NCBI GenBank assembly: GCA_018136815.1
Contig: CM030941.1
Coordinates: 991,582 to 1,055,581, forward strand
DNA from: Isochrysis galbana
Lineage: Eukaryota > Haptophyta > Isochrysidales > Isochrysidaceae
Direction: 5' to 3'
Length of the DNA stretch: 64,000 nt
Notes under the pieces: generated by a model
Told to the model about the DNA's origin: nothing
What the model saw: only the letters and a program-made list of their open reading frames with translations
Database searches by the model: none
Program-made: the position numbers and the translations under genes
Shown here: piece after piece, positions 1 to 11,812 of the stretch
Numbering within the stretch: position 1 is the first letter of the stretch
Layout of the letters: the number at the start of each line of letters is the position of its first letter

Positions 1-158
1 TTTCGCCTGGAAGGTCGGAGCAAGGACGGTCCATCCCAGTACTAATCAGCGACCCGCTGTCCGGTTTGACGCGTGTTGACGTTCCGAACAATCGGCTGAC
101 GAACGATCCTGGTGAGCCACATGTGCCGCATGACTGAGCACAGCTAGTGCGCATGTAG

Positions 159-364
159 TCTGGGTTGGCGACACACTCGCCCTGCTGCGCCCATTCCTGG
201 CAGTTGGCGTCAGTATCGACGCACTCGCTGCTGGCGTGCAGCTCATCTACAGCCGCTGGCTGTGGCGACTGCAAGAGTTCCAGGCCACCGAACTGGAGGG
301 TGCGACGCACTGGGTCGAGCGCGTGGCCTCGTCCCAGGACCAGGACCAAGGACAGCCCAAGTGA
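159..364 (+). CDS. Possible 3'-terminal exon of an unrecognised gene
   Basis: From a plausible 3' splice site (an AG ending at 158) the frame stays open for about 68 codons to a TGA at 362-364. The peptide is rich in hydrophobic residues and Trp (segments such as LALLRPFLAVGVSIDALAAG and YSRWLWRLQEF) and ends in a Gln/Asp-rich tail. It could be the cytosolic end of a membrane protein. There is no ATG, so if real it is the last exon of a gene whose remainder lies to the left of the window. I recognise no family. The support is only an open frame plus a protein-like composition, and a chance frame cannot be excluded. Confidence 0.3.
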
Positions 365-1600
365 CCGCCAGCCCACCAGCCCGCCCATGCCGACCTCTCT
401 CTCTCTCTCGCTCTCCCTCTCTCTCCCGCCCTCCCTCCCGCCCTTCCCTTCCCCTCCCCACCCCACCCCCCACCTTCCTCTCCAGCGCCTCCCCTCCTCC
501 GCCCTTGCTCAGCCAGACCCCTCGGCCGCCGCAGCGCTCCGCGCCAAAGCCCACAACGCACGCCGACGAGAGCGCGTCATCACAGCAAGTCTGTCTCTCT
601 CTCCTCTTGGGCCTTGGGGCGCCCCTGAGGGGGGGGGAAGGGGGGCGGGGGGGGGGCGGACTGACGGCACCTGCGCTGCGAGCGTTCTGCCATGAATCGA
701 GGCCAAGCTCCAGTAGAAGAGGTAGGCGACCTTTTTCTAAAAAAAGGTAGTACCCGCTGTGCGCACGTGGAACTACCGTTCGAAAGATAGGGTCCTGCTG
801 CGTGCGCCGCTCGCCCCCCCCCCCCCCCCCCCCGCCGCGCTGACCGATCGGGCTTTCATCTTACTAGTACAACTTGAAGTTGCAACTTGGGAGAGGAAGC
901 CGCTACCAATCCCGACATTGCACCGCCCTTCAAAGGCGGTGATATTCGATATTCATTTGCCAAGGGCACAATCATCAACGGCAGCACACAACGTTCCCCA
1001 ACATATATTACACGCCGACACGAGGATGGATTGTTGATTGAGCTCAGGGGCCAAAAGTGTTGCTGATGATGTCCACGCTTTTGGTGCGAACGAGAATCAA
1101 TTGAAGGCTCAAACGCGCTTGGCACTCGACAATTATTCATCCATATTTGCATTCCGGAACGGACACATAGATGCCAGCTTACAGGCTCCCTCAACCCGGT
1201 AGCCTCTCCCGGAAGGCAGGGAAACCCCACACGCGGGCGCCTCGCCCTAGAAATGGCCCGAGGGGTTGTGTTGTCAAGGGGTATTTGCACTAGAACGGAT
1301 TGGCTTCGCAGACAGCAACGACAAGTGGCCACACAGACCACGCATGCACGAAGGCGTGGAAGACAAGAGTAATCGGGCAGCGAGCCATGACATTGGTGCG
1401 AGGAACATGAAGGGCGTTAGCCGAGCTTACACAACAATCTCGCCCAAGCTGCATGGGAGGATGCGCATGCCTAGGTGGTAGTAGATGCACGTATTGCACG
1501 CGACGTGGTGGCGACACATCGCCATTCGGCGCCTCGCCTTTCCAAATGATTGGCCCGACGAACAAGTTGTGGCCGACACCAATCGTGGAGCAAATTCTGT
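365..1600. other. Gene-free stretch with low-complexity tracts
   Basis: It holds a CT-rich tract (about 395-480), a G-rich tract (about 628-660) and a C homopolymer (about 816-832). The ORFs here are antisense or composition artefacts, and I see no conserved domain. Confidence 0.6.
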
Positions 1601-4600
1601 CTATGCGAGCAGGTTGACACCTTCGTTCATGTCAAATAGACGCTTCACTGAGTCGCCCGTGTGAATACATTTGATGGCTTGTGCGAGAAGTTTGCCCACG
1701 GAGATCTGGCGAACTTTGCGCGACTCGCGATTCACCTTGGAGGGTAGCGGGATGGTGTTTGCAACGATTACCTGTGCCAAGGACAAGACGGAATGACAGG
1801 ACATGTCAAGGAGTGAGGTAGCCGACTTGTGACACGTTCCATGAAGAGGAGACAAAAACGTCGTTTGGGCTCCGCACGTCGTTTCGGCTCCTCTATGTGC
1901 TCATCCTTGCGTTTCAGTGCAGCATCTCCACGGCTTGCGTGCAAGCCCTCGAATTCTGCGACCACCGGCAATGCTTACCTCCTCAACGGCGCATTCCTCG
2001 ATCCGCTCAGCTGCTGGGTCATTGAAGAGCCCGTGTGTGGCGAAGGCAAAGACGCGAGCTGCACCAAATGACTTCAAAGCATTTGCGGCAACGTAAAGAG
2101 TGCCACCCGTGTCGATCATGTCGTCCACGATGATACAATCGCAGCCGGTCACCTGAGTGAGCGTGACCAAGACGATGCTGAAGAAGGCACATATCAATGC
2201 GTGTGGGCCAGCGCGGGGACAACTTCTTTGCTGTGGCTGTCGGCCTCGAAGGTGCAGCACAGAGGATCCGCCCTAACTCGTTCATCCACAACGCTCCTTA
2301 TTCGTGTATCTGCAACGCTGACTCAACTTGCGCAGGGCAATGGCAATTGCCTAGCTCGATCACGCCATACACACTCAGCCCACTCCTTCTCACCGTTCCG
2401 ACGAGGTCGGCTGAGGCTATTTCGTTCCCTTGGCCGGACTGAGCGCGTTGAGTGATGATCATGGCGAGCGACGCTCTCATACCCTGTGCCTCAAGCCCCT
2501 CGCGAAACATCTTTGCCCGAGCGACTCCTCCAGCATCTGGGGACACTACTGCCACATTTTGCAGATCGCGAGTCCTGTGCAACGTGGTTGTTGGAGTAAT
2601 CCGTGGTTGTCAGGTAAGTCCACGGAGGGGTTAGAGATGGCTCCCCTTACATTGCGCCAACGGGGCATTGGCCATGTGAAAGTAAAAGATGTCTCCTCTT
2701 ACGTTGCTCCAACGGGGCATTTCCCACTCACCTGAAATAGGAGACGGCGATCGGCGTCGCCCATAGATTGTCGACAGGGGTGCGTGGGCCAAAAAAACCT
2801 TGTATCTGCCCGCAGTGTAAATCGACGCAGCACACGCGATCGATGCCCATAGCTTCCATCATCTTGGCGACGTCTGCAGCGGAAATCGGGACCCGGGACC
2901 GTTCCTTGCGATCTTGACGAGCGTACCCATAGTAGGGTACCACTGCTGTGACGCGGGCTGCAGCGGCACGCCGCGCCTGCGAAAGGACAGCGAACACCGG
3001 GAACGGGGAGTTCAATGCGGCCCAGTATACACACTCGAATAGTGAGTCTCAAAGTCTGGTCTAGAATGCAATCTAGCTCACCGCTGAAGCGCATAAGAGG
3101 AGCTCCATCAAATGGTCGTTGACAGGTGGGCACGTTGGCTGGATGATGTAGACGTCGGAATTACGGACCTGGTGTGACAACAGAGTGCAAGGCCATCAGA
3201 CGTTGTCGCTGTGAACTTCTGTGCCGGTGAGATGCGGCTTGGTAGGTGGGCGACTCTCTGCGGGACTGGCTATCCTTGCCCATCTAATAATCTCACGTTT
3301 TCGAGGATCTGTATCGAAACCTCTCCATCCGGGAAACGACCGATCTTGGCGGGAGTGAGCGGCACGCCCAACCTAGCCGAAATCTCGCCCGCCAGCTCGG
3401 TGTTCGCATTGCCCGTGATGAGTTGCAGAGTTCTCTGTGAGCCACCAGCCGAGGGAGCAGCTACGACTCCACCGGGGCGTCGCGATTTGAACATGTCTGC
3501 TAGAATCGCCATTTTGCCCGAGCAGAACGCCTCCTTTTCGAGGCGAGCTTCAAACTCAGGGCACAATTCATTCGGAGTACCACGAAGGTTCTGTCAGCCG
3601 AGGGGAGGCACGTAGTTATCGAGCACATACTACATCCGCAGTCCTTGCATGCAGGCCGCTACGGTCTGCTCTCCCCGTAATCTTGGGCCTCTCTCTTCCA
3701 ATTGTTTTGCCATGAGCGCTAGGGTCTTTCATCAACGCCAAGCACAAGGAGTGCCTCTACAACATAGGCACTCCTTGAGCGGCACAAAGGTGGGCCAGCA
3801 CGTGACACCCAGGTTCAAGTGCGGCCTATCCTGTGCCCACATAGGAACTGTGTAGGGCAGCTGACCTGCCGCTTGTCGTACTTCTTCATGATCTTCTGGA
3901 ACCCTTTGGTATTTATCCACACAAAACTGCACCAAGAGGGTGGACAGGCACTTTAGACTGAGATCATGTTGCTTCTGCACTCTTGCGCCTGCTTCTCCCC
4001 TAAAGAGCATCCGTAGATGCCCTCATCGCCTGTGTGCCGAGGCGTAAGCACGATTGTAGCCACGCACGTCTGTAACCTGCCCAACATTCGGTAGGCATCG
4101 TAGAATTCTTGCTCCCCGGCCTCTCGATCTCGCCTAGCTTGCACCACCTACAGCAGTGCACAGTAATTTTTCAGAGAAATGCACGAAACCGGCATTGACA
4201 AAGCACACAGCTCATTCAAAGGAGACCACGTGCAATCTAGACTATCCAAACTGCGCCAAGGGGACCAATCCAGCCAACTAATGCCGATGTCGAATACTCA
4301 TCCCGCAAAGCGGGGCGTCGAAGCATCTATGGCGCCGCGCGGAAAGCAGCTGTGAGCACACCTGCTGATTCGTTTCGCTGGCTTCGTCAAGATTGAAAGT
4401 GCTTCGTCGGCCCGATTTGGGTGAGGTCTCGAAGCCAGGCGGGAAGGACCCTGGAGGGACATCTAGGGGGCCGATGGCCGGAGTGGCTGGAGCAGATCCC
4501 GAGGCGGAGCTCGGGCCCGTGTTGACCGGCAAACGCGACGCACTTCCAGAGCCCGTCGATCCCCCAATCTGACGCCCTGATGGTTCGTTCATTGACCAGC

Positions 4601-5008
4601 CCTCCCGATTGTTTGCCGTCTGGTCGAGCACAGCTTCAAGATACTGGCACTTCTCGAGGAAGGCGCGATTCACCTGCGATGGCGTGAGCTGTGTTGGGTG
4701 GAGGTGCGCGAGGAGCGGGCGTGGAGCATCTTCGTGGCATTGGCGAGGCGTATCGCTCTCCAATCGTCTATCCTCGTTCAGGCCGGCCCGCCCCCGTTAG
4801 GAGACCTTGCCCTCGCCGCCGCAGCGCTCCATCCGCGGACCTTCTCCAGATTCTCCTCGAGCTGCTGGAAGAACTCTGCGTCGACCTCCTCCTTGTTGAC
4901 GTCAGGATTCTCGAGCTGCTTCAGAATCAGCTTGAGCCCCTTGTAGTCGATGTAATCGTCCTCCCAGCCGGGCGCGCGGTACTGCTGCAGGTCTTTACCG
5001 AACTTCAT
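1601..5008 (-). CDS. SPX domain-PRPP synthetase fusion protein (10 exons, 587 aa)
   Basis: Exons on the minus strand: 4841-5008, 4362-4673, 4077-4147, 3866-3926, 3297-3590, 3082-3168, 2732-2976, 2394-2574, 1979-2152, 1601-1771. All introns are GT-AG and every join keeps frame (1764 nt). Residues 1 to about 240 are an SPX domain. It starts MKFGKDL, has the YIDYKGLK helix, a low-complexity insert (about 80-155), the [13 protein letters not shown] helix (191-203) and the closing helix near 217-240. These lysines are the inositol-pyrophosphate contacts in known SPX domains. Residues of about 257-587 are a full-length class I ribose-phosphate diphosphokinase: an N-terminal [13 protein letters not shown], a catalytic-region [12 protein letters not shown] (His about 385) and the PRPP loop [10 protein letters not shown] (about 483-492). 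The enzyme makes PRPP from ribose-5-phosphate and ATP. The 61-nt exon and the exon at 3297-3590 join the two halves in phase 0, and the latter exon carries both the SPX end and the PRS start. There is no obvious signal peptide, so it is probably cytosolic. Confidence 0.88.
2645..2723. repeat. Short direct duplication inside a PRS intron
   Basis: Two near-identical stretches (2647-2670 and 2700-2723) share CCAACGGGGCATT and lie about 53 bp apart, within the intron between 2574 and 2732. The second copy abuts the 5' splice site of that intron. It looks like a local tandem duplication. Confidence 0.6.
3745..3777. other. Perfect 12-bp hairpin inside an intron
   Basis: CAAGGAGTGCCT (3745-3756) and its exact reverse complement (3766-3777) enclose a 9-nt loop. 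It sits in the intron between the last SPX-only exon and the exon that joins SPX to PRS. The stem is shorter than a typical miRNA precursor, and no function is evident. Confidence 0.6.
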
Positions 5009-5616
<608 letters not shown>

Positions 5617-7545
5617 ATGGCCCCGCGTTCCGGCCGCCTGCTCCTGCTCGCCGCGCTGCTGCAGCTGCTCGTGGAGCTCACCGCCTTGCCGAGCATTGGA
5701 ATGCGCGTGAGCACCACCCGGGCGCTTCAGCAAGCCCGACCGCGCTGCGCCCGCACGCTGCTCTGCGCAGCGCCACCTGCGGCACCATCGCAGCCAGCTG
5801 CGCCATCGGCGAAGCACATAGGCAACCGGCCAAAGATCCTACTCGGTGCGCTTGTGCTCATCTACATCTCAAATCAGTGGTCGCGTGCTCTGCCCGCAAG
5901 TCTCGTCAGCTTCAGCGGCGGCGGGACAGGCCGAGAATTCATGAACATTGCGCTCAACATGGACGCCGTCCGTTATGGTTGGCTTTCCTCATATGCGTTC
6001 ACAGCACTGTACGCCCTCACCTCGCTGGCCGCCGGTGCGGCGTGCGACACCTTTTCCCGCGGTAGAGTACTGCTCGTCGCCGCTGGCGGGTGGTCTTTGG
6101 CCACTGGACTCCAGGCATGCGCAAGCAGCTACAATCAGCTGCTTGTCTCCCGTGCAGCTTTGGGCATTGCACAGGCATTTTGCTCGCCCGCAGCCTATCC
6201 CATGATCGGCCAAGCTTTTACGAGCGACACCCGTGGCGTCGCCAATGCGGTGTACTCATCGGGCCTGTATGTTGGGTATGCACTGGCCTCGCTCTCTGCC
6301 GTGCTTTCCCGTTCCCAAGGGTGGAGGCAAACCTCAATGATCGTGGCAGGGTTCTCTTTTTTTTCAACCGCTCTTCTTGGAGTGATCCTTCGTCTACACT
6401 GGCCATCTTCGGGTGCAGTGGGCTCACATTCAGAGAATCCAACGGCCACGGCCGAAGTCCGACCGACCAGAGCTACCGCGCGTAGATCCACGGGAGATGG
6501 AGATAGGCCTGCGACCACGCCTCTGGCCACACGAAATGCGTCCACAATGGCGGCGAGGAAGTCGCCCGCCCGCACTGTGCTCGGCACGCGCTCTGCCTCA
6601 CTGCTACTGGCCGCATCGATGACGCGCTCCTTTGGTGGCTATGCCGTTGGTGCATGGTCGGTGCCCTTTTTTCGGCATTATCACCCCGCCCTCGCGGCTG
6701 ATTTCGCCGTCGCAAACGGGATCTTCATCGCCATCGCTGGATCGCTCTCAACGGTTGTCGGTGGCTGGCTTAGCGACCAGCTCGTGTCGCGTGGGGGCAA
6801 GGGCGCCCCTGCAGATGGGAGTACGGCTCACCGGGCTCTATATGTGCCAATCTGTGGCTCCCTCCTAGCGATACCACTTTGGATTTGCGTGCTGCAAAGC
6901 CGCGCGTTTGCACCCGCCATGATCGCGCTTATGTTCTCATACCTCGTGGCGGAGTGTTGGTTCGGAGCCATGACTTCGACCATGCAAGGAGCTCTCCCGC
7001 AGGTGTGTTCCCTGTGGCCATCGCACGCGAGCTCAGCTGCGCCAATTCCCGCTTCCTGGAAGGCAATGACAGCGATTTGCAGGGATCGCCGTTTTCACAA
7101 ATCCTTCCACCCCCCTGTACCCCTTTGAGTGCAGTCCGTATGGGGAACTGCGCAAGGGTTGGTCAATGCAGGCCAAGTCTTCTCGAATAGCTCGCCGTTG
7201 CTTATAGGGACTTTGATGAGACTTGGCTGGCCTCTCCGAAACCTCATGACGCTAGTCGTCCCCCTCTCACATGCGGTGAGATCACATTTGGGGAGAAATT
7301 GCAAACTATGCTAGCTAGGATAGCGAACGGCAACTCCATGTAGCCCCCTTCTTGTCCGCTAATCGGTGGCCAAGACGCCCCGAGCCTGTTCCCAAGGGCT
7401 GCGATGCACGTTCACGAATTTTCCATATCGGCTTCCCTTCTACCCACAGGTTTCTGCCCTGCTCTTTTATTGCGCATCTCGAGCGCGGATGTGGGAGGCC
7501 CGTCAAGCAATCGCCGCAAATCGTATGGATGTCAAGGGCAGCTAG
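5617..7545 (+). CDS. Major facilitator superfamily transporter, likely plastid-targeted
   Basis: Exons 5617-7002, 7135-7275 and 7450-7545 give 540 aa; both introns are GT-AG and phase 0. The N-terminus is a hydrophobic signal (GRLLLLAALLQLLVEL) followed by an Arg/Ala/Ser-rich, acid-poor stretch to about residue 70, which fits a bipartite plastid-targeting presequence. The rest is a 12-TM MFS protein: the TM2-3 loop has GAACDTFSRGR (motif A-like), TM4 has VSRAALGIAQAF, and a cytosolic loop at about 265-315 is Ser/Thr/Arg-rich and poorly conserved. The third exon completes the last TM helix (LVVPLSHA plus VSALLFYCASRA), which is why the apparent stop at 7314 is rejected. The pattern recalls Spinster-like or organic-anion/phosphate carriers. 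The substrate cannot be assigned. Confidence 0.82.
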
Positions 7546-7774
7546 AGATGATAGCATGCTATCGCCGGGCGTTGTGATTTCGCAGCAGGCGTGCGTGAAT
7601 ACCGCGTTGTGCACCTCCTCATGGCCGCATCGTCGTATGCTCTCATCGATGGTCTGCATACTATGCATTCCTGGGAAATACGGAAGGGCCCTCGCGATTA
7701 CAAGCCGCCCATCGTAAGATGATTCCCTGTCTATTGCTTGTGTGGTGTGGTCTTGTGCATATACACCACCTCTG

Positions 7775-7832
7775 CTGTTGTCCATCCATCCTTGTGGCAT
7801 GTGGTTCAGCTCAGGACCAAGGCCACTTAGGG
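7775..7832 (-). repeat. Dispersed repeat, inverted relative to 13509-13567
   Basis: About 58 bp, including TGTGGCATGTGGTTCAGCTC, is the reverse complement of 13509-13567 with one or two mismatches. Confidence 0.85.
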
Positions 7833-8244
7833 ACCCTTTTGCAGAGTGACGGTGCTTCCTTTGCTGGGCTTTCTCTTTGATCTTTCTCGGCACATTGGAA
7901 TTGGTTGTGCACTTTGTGTGACGCTTTGATTGTGTTTTGCGTGCTGTTGCAAGTACTCGACAAGAGGCGTCACCCCAAGTGCGTGGCTGAGGCTCCGTGA
8001 TCTATCCTAATGCTAATGCTAATCTCCGCATCCGCATAGCGTCGCAAATTGAATAACGCGAAAAGCGCCAGAACCTAGCACCCAGCCTAGCAGGGGCCGA
8101 TAACGTGCCGTTGTGACGCGGCACGCGCACATAGTGCATAGCGCATGCGGTATAGCTAGAGCTCTGCATGCACGTGTACGCTTCACAACTGTGACTCGCA
8201 AGGGGAAGCCATGCCGGGCTGGGGCTGGAACAATGTGTGTGGGC

Positions 8245-8385
8245 GATGGCGGTGAGAATGAGACGATGGTACGATGTATATATGGTCCGTAGCTAAGTCT
8301 AACTAAGTCAGCTAAGCTAAGCGGAGGGCGGGCATGGGGACGGAATCCACCTATAAGGGCGCGAGAGCACATAAACTTCTTAATA
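8245..8385 (+). repeat. Dispersed repeat, direct copy at about 13318-13436
   Basis: Both copies contain a GAGACGATG block, TGGTCCGTAGCTAAGT, GGCATGGGGACGGAAT and ACCTATAAGGGCGCGAGAG with small indels. The second copy continues into the 80-bp block that also occurs at 11732-11812. Confidence 0.85.
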
Positions 8386-8439
8386 GTCTCACCGCACACG
8401 CGGCCGTGGACCCTCTACTTTCTACTCACGCAGCAAAAC

Positions 8440-8560
8440 TTTCTACACCCCCTCTCTCCCGGCCCTTTCCCCCCGCCATCAGGCGACTCCCCCCGTGCAC
8501 TACTAGGGGGATAGGGGAAAAGGGCTTAGATATGGTCGGTGGCCCGCCCCCCCCCCCCCG
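8440..8560 (+). repeat. Terminal-repeat-like segment upstream of hAT relic
   Basis: The segment starting near CTTTCTACACCCCCTCTC and running through GTGCACTACTAGGGGGAT to the C-run is the approximate reverse complement of 29085-29215. The two copies face opposite directions 20 kb apart, as dispersed copies of one transposon end would. Confidence 0.7.
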
Positions 8561-8579
8561 GTGATCCGTTCCCCCCTTC

Positions 8580-9736
8580 CTCCTATGCCTACCGGGCTGG
8601 CGGCAACCTGTGGTTTGAGATGATGAAGGTGACCATGAAGGGCTACTCCAAAATCCGCTGGTGGTCACGCTGGGAGGTGATGAAGCAGCGGGCGGAGCAT
8701 TTCGGCGATTTGGAAAGGTTTGTCTGCAGGTTGGAAGAGTCTGGGATTGGTGATGCAACCACTAAGGCGATGGCTCACGTCCTGAAAACACAAAAGCGGC
8801 AGCTCCAATTGGAGCTGGCCCTTGCCATGGACCTAGAGATTTTATGCACGACCACCTACAGGCTCGAGGGCGACGGTCTCGAGATTTTGCTAGTGTACGA
8901 TGCCCTCGAGAGAATCCGTGAGCGTGGGCAAACCATGGGTGAGAAGGCATCTGACTTGCCTAATGTTGCAGCCCTGCTGCGAGCGAGTGCGAAACTTGAT
9001 GTTGGGACCAAGACTGAGGAGTATTATGAGAGTCCCTACCACAGCCACAGCTGGTTCAAAGGTGTGATCTCGAGGGTGCCAGACGCGCGGCAACGGGGCG
9101 CATGGGTAATCACGTATGCTGACGGCCAAACACTAGATGTGAATGAGGAAGAGGAGATTCGACGAGCAGTTGATGCAACGGCTTTGCCTCAATGGTCGTC
9201 GCTCGTGGAGCAAGTGAAAGGAGCATTCCAATATCTCGAAGAACGTCTAACTAACTTATGAGTGCGCTTCTCCGTATCATTGTCAGGAGCAGCATCGTCG
9301 AAGTGGGCTGTTGAGAGCGTTTAATCCAGCCTTTGCCTATGGCAAGGTGGATCATCTTTGGGTCCATCGGCTCTCGGAGATTCCTGCCTTTAGTCATTTG
9401 CCTTCCATCACGCAAGGGTTGCTGAATGAGCTTCCTGCATACTTGGTTGCATGTCGTGGGACCACGATTGATCACTCCGAGGTGCCAACGTTCACACAGC
9501 AGGTACTTGGTTGGTGGGCATCCAACCACACAAAGTTCCCCACATGGGCGCTGGCGGCAAGGATCACATTCAGCATGACTCCAAATTCAGCTTCGTGTGA
9601 GCGCGAATTTCTTTGCTGACCAAAATGTTTGGTCCGGATCGTCGGATCGTTCGACATCTCTTGCGGACTTGCGGATCAGATTCAAGCCGCGCTGATGTTG
9701 CGTTACAACAACAACAACCGGGAGAAGTCTTCATAA
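8580..9736 (+). pseudogene. Broken hAT-family transposase with a Tudor-like segment
   Basis: Three out-of-frame pieces can be read. The first (about 8580-9261) has YSKIRWWSRWEVMKQ, the hAT core segment, plus a downstream stretch (WVITYADGQTLDVNEEEE) that resembles Tudor/chromo-like barrels. The second (9311-9619) contains FPTWALAARITFS and TPNSASCERE, the hAT C-terminal dimerisation signature (normally SASCERVFS). A frameshift follows, and the end (SLADLRIQAALMLRYNNNN) is read in a third frame to a TAA at 9734-9736. The N-terminal BED finger and the catalytic start are missing. Family knowledge supports hAT; the frameshifts mark it as dead. A related fragment lies at 35510-35677. Confidence 0.72.
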
Positions 9737-9739
9737 GTG

Positions 9740-11230
9740 TGTATGTATTTGTGTGTCATGTCACATATTATCCACATATAATCATAGTTAATGTATAATG
9801 TAGGTAGAGGTAGGAGATGCAGAAGATAGAGGTAGGTAGGGGGACGCGCACGATCTTAATGGCTGTCGCATTCATCCTAGATGATGCGATTTCCAGGCTC
9901 TTGTTTCCAGGTCCTTCGCCGTGCGGCCACACGGTGAAGCTCAGGTACATCTAGGTTGGTAGGGTTCGTCCCTAGCGACCTAGAATTCGAGTTCTCGTTT
10001 CGTTCCTTCTAGCCTGTTTGTCAGGTCTAGATTCCAGGTTTCCTCCTTTCGGGTAATCTTGACCCAAAGGAGCCAGGTCGCCTGTCACTCGCTGCGCGCT
10101 TGTCTCAGGCTCTCAGGTTACCTTGTGAAGGCTTGTTTAGCTTCTTGCAAGGCTTGTCGTTTCTTGTTGGGTTCCGGTTCTTTCTTGGGACCTGCTCACT
10201 TTCGTTGTCGTCCAGGCCTGTTCTTCGTAGGTTCTGCTTGGCCTGGTTAGGGTTTCGTTGCCTTCCCGCGTTCGGCGTTTGGCGTTGGCGTTCGGAAATT
10301 TCCTCTCACATTCCCTAGGTCCGCTACCCTTGGCTTGTAGGTCCTTGCTTCTTTCTTCTCGGTCAAGGTTTTGGCGAGCGAGTCGGTTGCTCTAGCCGCT
10401 CGAGATTTGAGGTTTAATTTGCCATCTCCCCTTGGAGACCGGTGTAGGTTCGCTTCCTAGGTGAGGGAATCTTTCCCCTTGATGCAAGCTACATGCAAGC
10501 CCTTGGCCCCTTTGGTGTTCCTTCCCCTTGGTTGCTACTCAGGGTTGTTCGTTAGAAGCGTCTAGAAGGTTCACGCTCAACGGCAAGATTTATTCGGTCG
10601 TGAAGATATCTCGTCGCGATCTGTATCCAAAGTGATCGCCGTGGTCGCGCGACAGGACGCTCCCCTTCGGACTCTCCGCTACGTGGGAAGTTACAACGGA
10701 GACACGCTCCGGCCGTCGCTGCGGAGTCTCTCTCTCTCTCGCTCTCTCTCTCCGTCTCTCGCGACGTGTTTGAGTTATCGGTGATTTGGGGTCGCGGTTG
10801 CTTGATAATTTGCTTGGTTTGGGTGAATGATTCCGGTGTGTTCGTGAGTCGGTGTATCCTGTTGTTCTCAGCTTCGTTGTCCGTCGTTGTTCGCTGCGTC
10901 GCTGCACTCAAGCAGCTTAGGCTCCCTCCCTGAGGGAAGAGTTCTTTGTAGGTCTAACAATCTCTTACAACCCATCACACTAGGGCCGCTAGGAGCGCCT
11001 CGCCGCCCCACAGCCCTTCGTTCGCCGTTCGTTCCCCGTCCAGACACCCAAATGGGGTTGCCCGACCCAGTCCAGAATTTCATTCACCCGACTCCCGGTG
11101 GGGAGGAGGGCCAAAGCGCCGCGCTAGCCGCCGGTGCTGCTCGCGACGGAGTGGCTCAGAGCCCTCCGGCTCCGCTCGACTCGACATCGAGTTTTTTGTG
11201 CGCGCGGGTTTTTTTTTGCGTTCCTTAAGG
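9740..11230 (+). mobile_element. Truncated gypsy-like element: LTR-like region plus gag start
   Basis: A 1-kb non-coding region with CT-rich tracts precedes an ATG at 11052. Its frame (MGLPDPVQNF...) contains SAALAAGAA, closely matching ALAAGAPSQA at the start of the intact gag at 15168. The frame ends at 11226 and no pol follows. A block near 10735-10775 (CTCTCCGTCTCTCGCGACG) recurs at 35950-35985, suggesting a second copy of this LTR. The exact LTR ends are not visible to me. Confidence 0.5.
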
Positions 11231-11359
11231 GAACGTGTTGCGGACGCACTTGCGGCACCACAAATTGCTACAAGTTTGACGACAAATTTGGGCAGTTAGC
11301 TACAAGAATCCCGCAAGTTTTGCCGACAAATTTGGGCGAATTCCGCTAAAAATATTTTT

Positions 11360-11725
11360 ACCTGGCCCTACCCCTGGAGGCTCCTGGAGGCCAGCTCAGG
11401 GGGCAGAGGAGGCTGGGGCTGGGCCCTGGTCTCCCCTGCCTCTCCCTCGCTGGCGCTCCTGGGCCTCAGGGCCCCCCACTCTGCACCTGTCTGCCTGTCG
11501 AACAGGGGGGGAGGGGGGGTTGGAGCGATGGGCTGGCCACGACAGGCCAGGACGCGCGAGGCAGGCGAGCCTGCCACTAAGAGAGTGGGTCAGCAGGGCA
11601 GTGGGCTCCTGGCAAACCATCAGGCGTGCCAGGAGCATGGGTGGTTCCTCCCCCATGGCAGGGGAGGAGTGGAGAGGAGGGGGGGCTCGTGCCCCCCCAT
11701 GGGCGAACTAAGTATAAACTTAGTT
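11360..11725. repeat. Repeat element, inverted and interrupted copy at 44154-46165
   Basis: Segment 11465-11605 (with CTGTCTGCCTGTCGAACAG) is the reverse complement of 46030-46165, and 11633-11725 is the reverse complement of 44154-44245. In this copy the two parts are about 28 bp apart; in the other they are split by about 1.8 kb. It ends in a terminal hairpin, AACTAAGTTTATACTTAGTT in the opposite orientation, which is also seen alone at 54907 and in degenerate form at 46573 and 60379. Confidence 0.75.
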
Positions 11726-11731
11726 GCGCGA

Positions 11732-11812
11732 GAGCACATTAGGGGTTGGCAGATCTATCCGGATATATCTCTTGGATATTTGGGCTGTTTTGTCGGGTTC
11801 GATCTATCCCGT
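11732..11812 (+). repeat. 80-bp dispersed repeat (second copy 13429-13508)
   Basis: It starts at GGGTTGGCAGATCTATCCGG and runs to the ATCCCGTA block. The copy at 13429-13508 differs at only a few positions. Confidence 0.85.

Larger units (their letters stand above)
7546..8579. other. Gene-free stretch with dispersed repeats
   Basis: It follows the MFS stop. It contains an arm of a long-range inverted repeat (7775-7832), a copy of a dispersed repeat (8245-8385) and a terminal-repeat-like segment (8440-8560) just ahead of the broken hAT transposase. No coding region is supported. Confidence 0.6.

Noticed and set aside
3297-3512. Independent PRPP synthetase gene starting at the ATG at 3512
   Set aside because: Possible in principle, but the same exon extends in frame to a splice acceptor at 3591 and encodes the last SPX helix, so the fusion is preferred.
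7276-7314. End of the MFS frame at 7314
   Set aside because: It would truncate the last TM helix; a GT donor at 7276 and an AG at 7449 give a third exon with a proper helix and stop at 7545.
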